This document shows, piece after piece, positions 27,585 through 37,332 of a stretch of DNA of 64,000 bases. Position numbers and translations under genes: made by a program. Source of the DNA: CAVRCT01 sp963719645 (lineage in GTDB: Bacteria > Pseudomonadota > Gammaproteobacteria > DSM-16500); assembly GCA_963719645.1 (NCBI GenBank), contig CAVRCT010000006.1, positions 1 through 64,000 on the forward strand, given 5' to 3'. The notes beneath the pieces were generated by a model. That model was not told where the DNA came from. It was given only the letters and a program-made list of their open reading frames with translations, and searched no databases. Numbering within the stretch: the first letter of the stretch is position 1; every line of letters begins with the position of its first letter.

Positions 27585-28892
27585 ATGATGCGAAAACTCA
27601 TCGCGTGGGCATTTATTTGCTTTACTTTAGTATTACCCCATACCTCTTTTGCCATGTTGAGTATGGAATTAACCCAAGGTGTTGCGGGTGCGGTACCGAT
27701 TGCGATTGCGCCGTTTGTTCTGAATGGCAGCATGCCCTCTCAAGATGTATCAGCGATTATCGGCAATGATTTACAAAACAGCGGCCGGTTCAAGGTTTAT
27801 ACGGGCAACTCTGTCAGTGCCAATCAGCCAATGAGTTATTACCGCGGTCTAGGCGCAGATGATGTTGTCATGGGGCAAGTGCGAGAGGTGAGCCCTGGCC
27901 GGTATGAAGTGAGCTTCCAATTAAAAGATACGTATCGTGGTAAGGGTGAGGCAGACGGTCATGCACCTTTAATAACCCGCAAATACGTGATTTCGGATCG
28001 CGAATTGCGCTCTGTGTCACATCACATCAGTGATTTAATTTATGAGCAAATCACGGGTGTACGAGGTATTTTTTCAACCCGCTTAGCCTATGTCGTGGTC
28101 CAACGTTCATTGAATGGATCGACGCACTATATTTTAGAAGTGGCCGATGAAGATGGTTATAATCCGAAACCACTCTTAAATTCAACAGACCCTATCATGT
28201 CACCCGCTTGGTCACCAAATGGGAGGCAAATTGCTTATGTTTCCTTTGAAAATAAGCATGCTTCTATCTATGTGCAAGATGTTGCAACCGGCGGACGACG
28301 TTTGATCAGCGATTTTCGCGGCATTAATGGCGCACCGGCGTGGTCTCCGGATGGACGCAAATTGGCAATAGTGCTCTCAAAAGATGGTTCGCCCAATATC
28401 TATGTGATGGAGGTAGGGAGCCGACATTTGACCCAAGTGACACGTGATTGGTCGATCAATACAGAACCCGCTTGGTCACCCAATGGCAAATTAATTCTAT
28501 TTACTTCCAATCGCGGCGGTGCGCCACAAATTTATCAAAAGAATTTAGCGACTGGCGCTGTATCGCGTGTTTCCTACGATGGGGATTATAATGCCAGGGC
28601 ATCGTTTACACCGGATGGCAATCATATTGTGATGATCAACCAAGAATCGAGCTTATTTAATATTGGTATGTTAGATTTGGATTCGGGCCGCTTTAAGGTA
28701 TTAACGAATTCAACTCATACAGATAATCAATCACCTAGTGTAGCGCCGAACGGTAGTATGATACTATATGGCACAATTTATTCGGATCGCAGTGTATTAG
28801 CAATGGTAGCGAGCGATGGCAGTGTAGAAGTGCGGTTACCCGCGCGAAATGGTGAAGTGCAAGATCCTGCATGGTCACCTTATTTATCGTAA
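27585..28892 (+). CDS. tolB: Tol-Pal system periplasmic protein TolB
   Basis: A 435-residue exported protein with a Sec signal peptide (residues 2-22, cleaved near SFA). An N-terminal alpha/beta domain is followed by a beta-propeller of repeated blades (SPAWSPNGRQIAYVS, GAPAWSPDGRKLAIV, EPAWSPNGKLILFTSNRGG). TolB links TolA, Pal and porins. CCAGGAGAA lies just before the ATG pair. It heads the second half of the Tol-Pal cluster and must have its own promoter; GTATATAAG at 27538-27546 is a candidate -10 region. Confidence 0.95.
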   Translation: MMRKLIAWAFICFTLVLPHTSFAMLSMELTQGVAGAVPIAIAPFVLNGSMPSQDVSAIIGNDLQNSGRFKVYTGNSVSANQPMSYYRGLGADDVVMGQVREVSPGRYEVSFQLKDTYRGKGEADGHAPLITRKYVISDRELRSVSHHISDLIYEQITGVRGIFSTRLAYVVVQRSLNGSTHYILEVADEDGYNPKPLLNSTDPIMSPAWSPNGRQIAYVSFENKHASIYVQDVATGGRRLISDFRGINGAPAWSPDGRKLAIVLSKDGSPNIYVMEVGSRHLTQVTRDWSINTEPAWSPNGKLILFTSNRGGAPQIYQKNLATGAVSRVSYDGDYNARASFTPDGNHIVMINQESSLFNIGMLDLDSGRFKVLTNSTHTDNQSPSVAPNGSMILYGTIYSDRSVLAMVASDGSVEVRLPARNGEVQDPAWSPYLS

Positions 28893-28916
28893 TCATTTTA
28901 ACAGGGAGCAATATCC

Positions 28917-29447
28917 ATGAAATTAAAAAAATTAGCACACATCATGTTACTGAGCGGCAGCATTTTATTATTGGGCGCTTGCTCGACCACAGGACATGGC
29001 AATAATGGCGATGGCACAACCGCTATGAATGATCAGTCAGGCGCAATGTCGTCGGGCGCAGGTCAGGATGGCAGTTATGGTGACAATGGCGGCCGTGGTT
29101 CACATCAATTAGCGTCAAAACGCACTTATTACTTTGATTTTGATAAAAGCGATATCCGCGCAGAAGATAAGCCTGCAATCTTAGCGAATGCTGATTACTT
29201 AGTGGCTCATCCTAATGTCAAAATTATTATGGAAGGTCATACCGATCCCCGCGGCAGCCGTGAATATAACGTCGCATTAGGTGAGCATCGTGCAAACTCC
29301 GTGTATGAAGTCTTAAAATCACGCGGTGTGAATCCCGATCAAGTCCGTGTTGTGAGCTATGGTGCAGAGCGATTAGCACTGCCAGGACATGATGAGCATG
29401 ATTATCAATTAGACCGTCGTGCCATTATTGTTCTTGCGCAGAAATAA
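28917..29447 (+). CDS. pal: Peptidoglycan-associated lipoprotein Pal
   Basis: A 176-residue lipoprotein. The lipobox LLGAC places the lipidated cysteine at about residue 22. A Gly/Asn/Ser-rich linker follows, then the OmpA-type peptidoglycan-binding domain: YYFDFDKSDI, EGHTDPRGSREYNVALGEHRA, and YGAERL. Pal anchors the outer membrane to the cell wall. An AGGGAGCA ribosome binding site precedes the ATG. cpoB starts 3 bp after the stop. Confidence 0.95.
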   Translation: MKLKKLAHIMLLSGSILLLGACSTTGHGNNGDGTTAMNDQSGAMSSGAGQDGSYGDNGGRGSHQLASKRTYYFDFDKSDIRAEDKPAILANADYLVAHPNVKIIMEGHTDPRGSREYNVALGEHRANSVYEVLKSRGVNPDQVRVVSYGAERLALPGHDEHDYQLDRRAIIVLAQK

Positions 29448-29450
29448 TTT

Positions 29451-30551
29451 ATGGCCACTATCACTTTATTAAAACGTTTGATCATCGTAGCCGTCTTAAC
29501 GACCGCTACGATGACTGCTTTTGCAGATGACGCGCCTGTTTTTGATGCGGATAATTATCCTCCGCAATTTGATGGACAAGCGGATTCTAGTTCTAGTCCG
29601 AGTAGTAATGCGGATGCCGAGGCGCAAGCGCCTTCACAAGTGCAAACCTATGCAGCCCCTTCTGCCGCGTCGAGCACACCAAGTGCTGCCGCGAATGTTC
29701 CCTCTTCAAGCAATTTAAGCAGCGAACAACGCATGGCGCGTGTTGAGCAACAAATTGCGAATATGCAAAGTTCCAATCCGTCCAGCCAAGTGGATACGTT
29801 GCATAAAGAAATTCAAACATTACGGGGTCAAGTCGATAGTTTGACTCATCAATTACAACAAGTGCAAACCCAGCAAAAATCTTTTTATGCCGATTTAGAT
29901 AAACGCATTAACAAGCAGCAAGCCGCTCCGATGTTAGCTGATAATACTGCGTCAACGGATTCGTCAGATGAGTCGGATGCCGTGGTGAAGCAGCCGCCTG
30001 TTCCGAAGAAAAAAATTCTCGCAAAAGCAAAAACGACAACACTTGCGGCAGATCAAGCGGATACCACAACCGATAATGCGAGCACCGCCACCGATAGCAC
30101 GACAGCTGCCGCGGCAGCAGTTGCAGCACACCCTGTGAGTAAACCCGTCGCGCAACCGAATGTCGCTGAAGAACAGCAAGTTTATCAAACGGCTTATGAT
30201 TTAATTAAAGCGAAGAAATATGATCAAGCAGTGTCTGCATTGAAAAATATGTTAAACAAATATCCTTCTGGCCAATTTGCAGCAAATGCACATTATTGGT
30301 TGGGTGAGTTATATGGATTGCAGAACAAGAATGATCAATCCGCTGTGGAATTTGCGAATGTTGTAAAAAATTATCCTGACAGTCCAAAAGTATCTGATGC
30401 ACAATTGAAGTTAGGTTTAATCTATGCAGCTCAATTTAAATGGGTTGATGCGAAATCAGCATTCAAAAAAGTTATTAATCATTATCCCGGTACGGCTTCT
30501 GCTCGTTTAGCGTCTGAGCAATTAAAACAAATTAAGTTAGCAGGTCATTGA
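29451..30551 (+). CDS. cpoB: Cell division coordinator CpoB (YbgF)
   Basis: A 366-residue periplasmic protein with a signal peptide (cleaved near AFA, residue 25). A low-complexity Ser/Ala/Pro region precedes the trimerising coiled coil (MARVEQQIANMQ..LRGQVDSLTHQLQQVQ). A second low-complexity Thr/Ala linker, longer than in E. coli, is followed by C-terminal TPR repeats (YQTAYDLIKAKKYDQAVSAL, YWLGELYGLQNKNDQSAVEF). CpoB links Tol-Pal with septal peptidoglycan synthesis. It is the last gene of tolB-pal-cpoB. Confidence 0.92.
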   Translation: MATITLLKRLIIVAVLTTATMTAFADDAPVFDADNYPPQFDGQADSSSSPSSNADAEAQAPSQVQTYAAPSAASSTPSAAANVPSSSNLSSEQRMARVEQQIANMQSSNPSSQVDTLHKEIQTLRGQVDSLTHQLQQVQTQQKSFYADLDKRINKQQAAPMLADNTASTDSSDESDAVVKQPPVPKKKILAKAKTTTLAADQADTTTDNASTATDSTTAAAAAVAAHPVSKPVAQPNVAEEQQVYQTAYDLIKAKKYDQAVSALKNMLNKYPSGQFAANAHYWLGELYGLQNKNDQSAVEFANVVKNYPDSPKVSDAQLKLGLIYAAQFKWVDAKSAFKKVINHYPGTASARLASEQLKQIKLAGH

Positions 30552-30552
30552 T

Positions 30553-31194
30553 TTGAGTCGATTGCGTCTAACCGAAATTTTCTTTTCGTTACAAGGTGAA
30601 ACAAGAACAGTGGGATTACCCACTGTTTTTGTGCGTTTGACGGGCTGTCCATTGCGTTGCGGTTATTGCGATACGGCGTATGCCTTTCAAGGCGGTCAAT
30701 TGCATGAGATGGATGCTATTTTGCAACAAGTCGCCCAATATAAAGCGAAATACGTGACGGTGACAGGCGGCGAGCCGCTGGCGCAACCGGCTTGCTTGGA
30801 ATTGCTGACTTACTTATGTGATGCGGGTTATGAGGTTTCATTGGAAACCAGTGGTGCTTTAGATGTTTCCCAGGTGGACCCACGCGTTGTCAAAGTGGTC
30901 GATATTAAAACCCCAGGCTCCGGTGAAGTGGCAAAAAATTTATTCTCTAATCTGGATTATTTATCGCCCCATGATCAGCTTAAATTTGTCATTTGCCATC
31001 GAGCAGATTATGACTGGTCAAAAGATATCATGCAGCAGCATCGTTTAACGGAGCGCTGCCAAGTCTTATTTTCCCCAAGTTTTGCAGAGCAGCCTGCCGG
31101 TGAGTTAGCCGATTGGATTTTACAAGATCAGCTGTTTGTTCGCTTACAAATTCAGCTCCATAAATTTTTATGGGGAGATGTACAAGGCCGTTGA
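30553..31194 (+). CDS. queE: 7-carboxy-7-deazaguanine synthase QueE
   Basis: A 213-residue radical SAM enzyme of queuosine synthesis that converts carboxytetrahydropterin to 7-carboxy-7-deazaguanine. The SAM [4Fe-4S] motif is C-x3-C-x2-C in CPLRCGYCDTAYAF. VTGGEPLAQ and the N-terminal FFSLQGET are typical. The start is TTG at 30553, right after the cpoB stop; no internal ATG would keep the conserved N terminus. cpoB-queE adjacency is conserved in gammaproteobacteria. Confidence 0.93.
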   Translation: MSRLRLTEIFFSLQGETRTVGLPTVFVRLTGCPLRCGYCDTAYAFQGGQLHEMDAILQQVAQYKAKYVTVTGGEPLAQPACLELLTYLCDAGYEVSLETSGALDVSQVDPRVVKVVDIKTPGSGEVAKNLFSNLDYLSPHDQLKFVICHRADYDWSKDIMQQHRLTERCQVLFSPSFAEQPAGELADWILQDQLFVRLQIQLHKFLWGDVQGR

Positions 31195-31218
31195 TATTTT
31201 TATGAAACCCTGTATCAT
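31191..31218 (+). promoter_or_regulatory. Sigma-70 promoter for tRNA-Lys
   Basis: TTGATA (31191-31196), a 16-bp spacer and TATCAT (31213-31218) are followed by a GC-rich discriminator (TGGCGCC), as expected for stable-RNA promoters. The -35 box overlaps the queE stop codon. Confidence 0.65.
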
Positions 31219-31267
31219 TGGCGCCTCAAGTAATCCACGAACTATCCAAGATGGTTCATCCCTTAAA

Positions 31268-31343
31268 GGGTCGTTAGCTCAGCCGGTAGAGCAGCAGGCT
31301 TTTAACCTGTTGGTCCTGCGTTCGAATCGCAGACGACCCACCA
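31268..31343 (+). tRNA. tRNA-Lys (UUU anticodon)
   Basis: A 76-nt cloverleaf. Acceptor arms GGGTCGT/ACGACCC, anticodon loop CTTTTAA (anticodon TTT), T arm with GTTCGAATC, and an encoded CCA end. Confidence 0.97.
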
Positions 31344-31541
31344 AATTCCTTGTTAAATCAAAAACACATACAGCGCATGAAAACTAATTTATATTGGTTC
31401 CTTACTTTATTATCTGAAAACGGTGTCATGCCAGCATGATACCGAGTTTTAAGTTTTAACCCTAAATTCTGAGTTGACAATTATAGCAAACTTATCCAAA
31501 CTTACTACACTTATAGATAAGATAGGGTAAGGTTCATATAA

Positions 31542-32753
31542 ATGGATAGAGCAAAAAATCCTTTTTCCCCGGGAGCGGGTACTCCTCCTCCAGAATTGGC
31601 TGGTCGTTCCGTCATATTAGAAGATGCAATGGTTGCGTTAAGCCGTGTCAAAAATGGACGCGCAGAAAAAAGCATGATACTGGTGGGTTTAAGAGGGGTT
31701 GGGAAAACTGTCTTACTGAGTGAAATTCAAAAATTAGCGGAAATGGAGGGATATAATGTTACTTTTATTGAAGCCCATGAAAGTCGACAGAAAAAAACGC
31801 TGCCAGAATTATTAATTCCTCATTTGCGACGAATTCTTTTTGAACTCAATCGTGGAGAGTCAGTGAGTGAGAAAGCCAGAAAAGCATTACGTGTATTTAA
31901 AAGTTTTATCAGTGCGCTGAAAATAAAAGCGGGAGATTTAGAATTTTCAATCGATATTGATGCAGAAACAGGAGAAGCAGATAGTGGCGACTTGGAAGTC
32001 GATCTTGCGAGCTTGTTTGTCGCTATTGGAGAAGCGGCAAAAGACCGAACAACTGCTGTTGCTATCATCATTGATGAGCTGCAATATTTAGATGAAAAAG
32101 AGTTGAGTGCTATGATTATGGCAGTCCACCGTGTTTCTCAAAAGTCATTGCCTTTAATACTCATTGGCGCAGGGTTACCGCAGATCATAGGAAAAGCTGG
32201 AAATTCTAAATCTTATGCAGAACGTTTGTTTAATTATCCAGAAATAGGTGCTCTGACAAAAGAAGATGCGAGGACTGCTCTTCAAGCACCCGTCAAAGAG
32301 TTGGGTGTTAGTTTTTCTTCGGGTGCGATCGATGAAATATTTAAAATGACGAAAGGTTATCCTTACTTCTTGCAAGAATGGGGATACCATGCTTGGAATA
32401 TAGCATCGAGTGATTCTTCAGTTATCACCGTTGGAGATGCAAAGAAAGCCAGCGAACTTTCTATTACTAATCTTGATAAGAATTTTTTTAGAGTTCGTTT
32501 CGATCGCCTTACGCCAAGGGAGCGTAAGTATGTGCGCGCATTAGCAGATTTAGGTGGTAAATCGCAAAGATCAGGCGATATTGCAAATAAACTTGGAAAG
32601 GCAGTTGAGCAAGTGGCTCCTCTACGAGCTCAATTAATTAATAAAGGCATGATATATAGTCCTGCGCACGGGGATATTGCATTTACTGTGCCACTTTTTG
32701 AAGAATTTCTTATCCGTCAAATTCCAATTTTTTCTGCGAAAGATACCTATTAG
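31542..32753 (+). CDS. AAA ATPase with C-terminal winged-helix (Orc1/Cdc6-like fold)
   Basis: A 403-residue ATPase. It starts NPFSPGAGTPPPELAGR, the N terminus of a broad family of bacterial ATP-binding proteins. Walker A is GLRGVGKT (about residues 49-56), Walker B IIIDELQYL (about 177-185) and sensor region LILIGAGLP. The last 80 residues look like a winged helix (LTPRERKYVRALADLGG). Members often sit on mobile DNA. The cellular role is unknown, and there is no toxin partner next to it. It stands between tRNA-Lys and clpB, which could mark an insertion after the tRNA, but I found no duplicated tRNA end. Confidence 0.78.
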   Translation: MDRAKNPFSPGAGTPPPELAGRSVILEDAMVALSRVKNGRAEKSMILVGLRGVGKTVLLSEIQKLAEMEGYNVTFIEAHESRQKKTLPELLIPHLRRILFELNRGESVSEKARKALRVFKSFISALKIKAGDLEFSIDIDAETGEADSGDLEVDLASLFVAIGEAAKDRTTAVAIIIDELQYLDEKELSAMIMAVHRVSQKSLPLILIGAGLPQIIGKAGNSKSYAERLFNYPEIGALTKEDARTALQAPVKELGVSFSSGAIDEIFKMTKGYPYFLQEWGYHAWNIASSDSSVITVGDAKKASELSITNLDKNFFRVRFDRLTPRERKYVRALADLGGKSQRSGDIANKLGKAVEQVAPLRAQLINKGMIYSPAHGDIAFTVPLFEEFLIRQIPIFSAKDTY

Positions 32754-32854
32754 GCCGCGAGTACATGAGCAGGCTCTCAACAAACTCCTTTAAGATGTTT
32801 GAACATTTCGCATCTCTATCTCTACAACAAGAACATTTTCCTGAAATTCAAGGA

Positions 32855-32882
32855 CTTGAATTTACCTTTATCAGCCATATAT
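32855..32882 (+). promoter_or_regulatory. Candidate sigma-32 heat-shock promoter of clpB
   Basis: CTTGAAT (32855-32861), a 13-bp spacer and CCATATAT (32875-32882) resemble the heat-shock consensus CTTGAAA-N13..17-CCCCATNT, 33 bp before the clpB start codon. Confidence 0.5.
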
Positions 32883-32915
32883 TTGTATAATAATATTAAT
32901 AACCGGGGTATTTCC

Positions 32916-35504
32916 ATGCGCATCGATAAGTTAACGGCTAAATTCCAAAGTGCATTATCCGATGCGCAATCTTTAGCGTTGGGACGCGATCATGCTTTCA
33001 TTGAGCCGTTGCATTTGATGAAAGTGTTGCTCGATCAAGAGGGCGGAAGCATTCGGCCTATTTTGGTGAAAGCCAATATCAACATAACCACTCTCCGTTC
33101 AGCATTAGACGCTGCCATCAATCGATTGCCGCAAGTGGAAGGAACAGGCGGTGAAGTGCATGTCTCAAACGAATTAAATCGAATATTAAATGTCACCGAT
33201 AAATTAGCGCAAAAACGCAAAGACCAATATATTTCAAGTGAATTATTTTTATTGGCGGCGGTAGAAGATTCCGGTTCGTTAGGTGAGTTATTGCGTAAAG
33301 CAGGCGCGACACCTGATGCGATTAGCAAAGCCATTGATGAAGAGCGAGGAGGTCAATCCGTGCAAGATCCAAATGCAGAAGAACAACGACGTGCCTTGGA
33401 GAAATATACGATTGACTTAACCGCCCGTGCAGAACAAGGAAAATTAGATCCCGTTATTGGCCGCGATGCAGAAATCCGTCGCACCATCCAAGTGTTATTA
33501 CGCCGTACGAAAAATAATCCCGTGTTAATTGGTGAACCCGGCGTGGGTAAAACAGCCATCGTCGAAGGACTTGCGCAACGCATCGTGAATGGCGAAGTAC
33601 CTGAAGGATTGCGCGATAAACGATTACTGGCATTGGATTTAGGCGCATTAATCGCAGGCGCAAAATTCCGCGGTGAATTTGAAGAACGCTTGAAAGCCGT
33701 GTTAAATGATTTAGCCAAACAAGAAGGCCAAATTATTTTATTTATTGATGAAATCCATACGATGGTGGGAGCAGGCAAAGCAGAAGGTGCCATGGATGCG
33801 GGCAATATGTTAAAGCCTGCCTTAGCACGCGGCGAATTGCATTGTGTGGGCGCAACGACGCTCGATGAATACCGTAAATACATCGAAAAAGATGCTGCAC
33901 TAGAGCGCCGCTTTCAACGTATTTTAGTCGAAGAGCCAACGGTGCCTGACACCATCGCCATTTTGCGAGGATTGAAAGAGCGCTATGAATTGCATCATGG
34001 AGTAGAAATTACAGATTCCGCGATCGTGGCAGCGGCAACGTTATCACACCGTTATATTTCCGATCGCCAATTACCCGATAAAGCCATTGATTTAATCGAT
34101 GAAGCAGCCAGTAACATTCGGATGGAAATTGATTCTAAGCCAGAACAATTAGAAACATTAGATCGCAAAGTCATCCAATTAAAAATTGAACGCGAAGCAT
34201 TAAAAAAAGAAACCGATGACGCCTCCAAAAAACGGCTGGAAAAATTAGAAAAAGAATTAGCCCGTTTAGAAAAAGAATCCAATCAATTAGAAGAAATTTG
34301 GCAGAATGAAAAATCAGCGCTGCACGGCACTCAGACCATCAAGAGTGAATTAGAGCGAGTCCGTCAAGAATTTGAAACAGCAAGACGCGCCAGTAATTTG
34401 TCACGCATGGCAGAATTGCAATATGGGATAATTCCCGAGTTAGAAAAAAAACTCAATGCTGCCACCGTCGCTGAAAAACAAGAAACCCAGTTATTACGCA
34501 GCAACGTCACAGAAGATGAAATTGCAGAAGTTGTTTCAAAATGGACGCATATTCCCGTCTCTAAAATGTTGGAAAGCGAAAAAGAAAAATTGCTCCACAT
34601 GGAAACAGTCCTGCAAAAACGCATCATCGGTCAGAGCCAAGCCGTGACGGCGGTATGTAATGCGATTCGTCGCTCTCGTGCCGGTTTAGCCGATCCGAAT
34701 CGTCCCATCGGATCATTTTTATTTTTAGGGCCGACGGGTGTGGGTAAAACAGAATTATGCAAAGCATTAGCCCAATTTTTATTTGATACCGAAGAAGCAG
34801 TCATTCGTATTGATATGTCAGAATTCATGGAAAAGCATTCAGTGGCCAGGTTAGTCGGTGCGCCACCCGGATATGTAGGTTATGAAGAAGGTGGTTATTT
34901 AACCGAGTTAGTTCGTCGCAAACCCTATTCGGTTATTTTGTTAGATGAAATGGAAAAAGCGCATCACGATGTTTTTAATATTTTATTACAAGTCTTAGAT
35001 GATGGACGATTAACCGATAGCCATGGTCGAACCGTTGATTTTCGCAACACGATTATCGTGATGACATCGAATTTAGGCTCAGAGCTCATCCAAGATATTT
35101 CTAAACACGGTGATTATTTCGAAATGAAGCGTGCCGTATTAAATGTCGTCGGCCAACATTTTCGTCCCGAATTTTTAAATCGGATTGATGAAATGGTTGT
35201 GTTTCATCCCTTGGACCAAGAGCAAATTAAATCGATATCCACTATCCAAGTTCAACGCTTACGTCAACGGTTGATAGAGCGTGATTTAGGGCTCGAAATC
35301 ACCCCTGAAGCGATGGATTATTTAGCAGCAACAGGTTATGATCCCGTGTATGGAGCCCGTCCATTAAAACGCGCCATTCAACAACATATTGAAAATCCAT
35401 TGGCACAAGAAATTTTATCTGGAAAGTTTTTGCCAGGAGATACTATCCAAGTTACATTTGCAAAAAATCAGTTACAGTTTACGAAGGCGGCGGCAACGGT
35501 ATGA
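32916..35504 (+). CDS. clpB: ATP-dependent disaggregase ClpB (Hsp104 family)
   Basis: An 862-residue chaperone that rescues aggregated proteins with DnaK. It has an N-terminal Clp_N domain, AAA-1 with Walker A GEPGVGKTA and Walker B ILFIDEIHTM, and the long coiled-coil M domain (about residues 410-530). AAA-2 follows with GPTGVGKTEL and VILLDEMEKAH, plus the substrate pore loop YVGYEEGG. I start at ATG 32916 (MRIDKLTAKFQ) because the 39 residues encoded upstream from 32799 have no counterpart in ClpB and overlap the promoter. Confidence 0.96.
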   Translation: MRIDKLTAKFQSALSDAQSLALGRDHAFIEPLHLMKVLLDQEGGSIRPILVKANINITTLRSALDAAINRLPQVEGTGGEVHVSNELNRILNVTDKLAQKRKDQYISSELFLLAAVEDSGSLGELLRKAGATPDAISKAIDEERGGQSVQDPNAEEQRRALEKYTIDLTARAEQGKLDPVIGRDAEIRRTIQVLLRRTKNNPVLIGEPGVGKTAIVEGLAQRIVNGEVPEGLRDKRLLALDLGALIAGAKFRGEFEERLKAVLNDLAKQEGQIILFIDEIHTMVGAGKAEGAMDAGNMLKPALARGELHCVGATTLDEYRKYIEKDAALERRFQRILVEEPTVPDTIAILRGLKERYELHHGVEITDSAIVAAATLSHRYISDRQLPDKAIDLIDEAASNIRMEIDSKPEQLETLDRKVIQLKIEREALKKETDDASKKRLEKLEKELARLEKESNQLEEIWQNEKSALHGTQTIKSELERVRQEFETARRASNLSRMAELQYGIIPELEKKLNAATVAEKQETQLLRSNVTEDEIAEVVSKWTHIPVSKMLESEKEKLLHMETVLQKRIIGQSQAVTAVCNAIRRSRAGLADPNRPIGSFLFLGPTGVGKTELCKALAQFLFDTEEAVIRIDMSEFMEKHSVARLVGAPPGYVGYEEGGYLTELVRRKPYSVILLDEMEKAHHDVFNILLQVLDDGRLTDSHGRTVDFRNTIIVMTSNLGSELIQDISKHGDYFEMKRAVLNVVGQHFRPEFLNRIDEMVVFHPLDQEQIKSISTIQVQRLRQRLIERDLGLEITPEAMDYLAATGYDPVYGARPLKRAIQQHIENPLAQEILSGKFLPGDTIQVTFAKNQLQFTKAAATV

Positions 35505-35533
35505 TGCGTTTTTTTTAAATAAGGAATACTGTC

Positions 35534-35956
35534 ATGTATAAACATATTTTATTTGCAACAGATTTAACGGAAGACACGGATTATATCCTCGACAAAGTCA
35601 GAGGGATGCGCGGCTATACCGGTGCAAGGCTCAGTATTATTCATGTCGTGGAACCATTACCAGGTTACAGTTATGCGTATCTGGGGATTGAAGACATCGA
35701 AGGCCAATTAATTGAAGAAGCAAAAACATCACTGACAAAATTAGCTGGGCAATTGTCGATTGATGCAAAAGATCAATGGATCGAAGTGGGTCCTACAAAA
35801 TCAAAAATTTTAGATGTTGCGCAAGATGTTGGCGCCGATTTAATTATTTGCGGCAGTCATGGGCGTCACGGTCTTTCGTTGTTATTAGGTTCAACGGCGA
35901 ATGCGATTTTACACGGTGCAAAATGCGATGTATTAACAGTGCGTTTGCCAGGATAA
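35534..35956 (+). CDS. Universal stress protein (UspA family)
   Basis: A 140-residue single Usp domain. It starts MYKHILFATDLTED and ends with the nucleotide-binding motif GSHGRHGLSLLLGSTANAILHGAKCDVLTVR, the G-x2-G-x9-G-S/T pattern of ATP-binding members. An AAGGA ribosome binding site precedes the ATG. It lies between clpB and cbpA in what looks like a stress-protein cluster. Confidence 0.9.
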   Translation: MYKHILFATDLTEDTDYILDKVRGMRGYTGARLSIIHVVEPLPGYSYAYLGIEDIEGQLIEEAKTSLTKLAGQLSIDAKDQWIEVGPTKSKILDVAQDVGADLIICGSHGRHGLSLLLGSTANAILHGAKCDVLTVRLPG

Positions 35957-35976
35957 TGATGAATATGTAGGTAACA

Positions 35977-36915
35977 ATGGAATACAAAGATTATTATAAA
36001 ATCTTAGGTGTCGCACGCGATGCGAAAGAAGATGACATTAAACGATCGTATCGCAAACTCGCGCGTAAATACCATCCTGATGTCAGCAAAGAAGAAAATG
36101 CGGAAGAGCATTTTAAAGAAGTTCAAGAAGCGTATGAAGTTCTGAAAGATTCTAAAAAACGTGAAGCGTACAATCAGTTAGGCAGCAACTGGAAGAGTGG
36201 GCAAGAGTTTCGACCACCGCCAGGTTGGCAATCGCAAGCTGGTTTTGGCGGCGGTCATGGATCATTTGACGAAGATGAGCTGGGTAGTTTCAGCGATTTT
36301 TTTTCGTCAATTTTTGGCCGTAGCGGTGGCGGTGCACACCACGCGCGTCAAGGTGGATTCAGTCGTCGCGGCAGTGATGAACACGCCAGAATTGAGATTA
36401 GCCTAGAAGATGCCTATCACGGTGCTGCCAAAACCATTTATTTGCAAGAGTCTGGACGCGGTAATGCACACGATTCAACCCGTACATTAAAAGTCACTAT
36501 TCCAAAAGGTGTTGTCTCCGGTCAGCAATTGCGTTTAGCGCATCAAGGTTCTCCCGGGATGGGCAAAGGGCAATCGGGTGATTTGTATTTAGAAATTCAT
36601 ATTCAACCGCATCGCCAGTTTTCGCTGCAAGAACAAGATGTGTATTTGACGTTACCGATTACACCGTGGGAAGCGGCGTTAGGTGCAAAAGTGATGGTAC
36701 CCACATTGGGCGGATTGGTTGAAATGAAAATTGCGCCTAATTCACAAGCGGGACAAAAATTACGGTTAAAAGGCCGCGGTTTGCCGAAAAAATCGGGCAG
36801 TGGTGATCAATATCTTTTGTTGCAAATTGTCACACCACCAGCGCACACGGAAGCGCAACGTGCATTGTATGAGAAAATGGCGCAAGAAATGCCGTTTGAT
36901 CCTAGGAAGAATTAA
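35977..36915 (+). CDS. cbpA: Curved-DNA-binding co-chaperone CbpA (DnaJ family)
   Basis: A 312-residue J-domain protein. The J domain (residues 3-70) has the HPD motif in KYHPDVSKEE. A Gly/Phe-rich linker follows (about 80-130), then two DnaJ C-terminal beta domains without zinc fingers, as in CbpA. It stimulates DnaK and may bind curved DNA. cbpM follows after 13 bp, the normal arrangement. Confidence 0.93.
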   Translation: MEYKDYYKILGVARDAKEDDIKRSYRKLARKYHPDVSKEENAEEHFKEVQEAYEVLKDSKKREAYNQLGSNWKSGQEFRPPPGWQSQAGFGGGHGSFDEDELGSFSDFFSSIFGRSGGGAHHARQGGFSRRGSDEHARIEISLEDAYHGAAKTIYLQESGRGNAHDSTRTLKVTIPKGVVSGQQLRLAHQGSPGMGKGQSGDLYLEIHIQPHRQFSLQEQDVYLTLPITPWEAALGAKVMVPTLGGLVEMKIAPNSQAGQKLRLKGRGLPKKSGSGDQYLLLQIVTPPAHTEAQRALYEKMAQEMPFDPRKN

Positions 36916-36928
36916 GTAAGAGGTGTTT

Positions 36929-37255
36929 ATGGCAGGGAAGCAATCTGAATCAAACAAGCAATTTGTTCCTGATGAGCTCAGTGAATTAAGTTCAATAGAA
37001 ATTTGTACCATTTGTCAGGTGGAACCGATTTTTATTCAAGAATTAGTGGCCTATGGCACGGTTGAGCCACGAGGAATTTCGCTAGAGACATGGGTTTTTA
37101 ATTCAGAACATTTAAAAGTGGTTCATACGGCGGCACGATTGCATCATGATTTAGAAATTAATCATCCTGGGATTGCGTTGGCGATTGATCTGATGCAAGA
37201 AATAGAAGATCTGCGTCAGCAAGTTGAGCGATTGGAAAAATTTCTAAAAGTGTGA
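36929..37255 (+). CDS. cbpM: Chaperone modulator CbpM
   Basis: A 108-residue MerR-like protein that binds the CbpA J domain and inhibits it. The recognisable core is LSSIEICTICQVEPIFIQELVAYGTVEPRG, followed by a C-terminal coiled coil (LMQEIEDLRQQVERLEKFL). I choose ATG 36929 with AAGAGG 5 bp upstream rather than GTG 36923. Confidence 0.88.
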   Translation: MAGKQSESNKQFVPDELSELSSIEICTICQVEPIFIQELVAYGTVEPRGISLETWVFNSEHLKVVHTAARLHHDLEINHPGIALAIDLMQEIEDLRQQVERLEKFLKV

Positions 37256-37332
37256 AGTCATTGTAAGAGTTTGTCGTATGGATCGTCCTAACCCTTTTCG
37301 GATGTAAGCATCGAATCAGAACTTATTTTTTT

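Noticed and set aside
32799..32915. Upstream extension of ClpB by 39 residues
   Set aside because: Unrelated to ClpB N termini and overlapping the probable heat-shock promoter.
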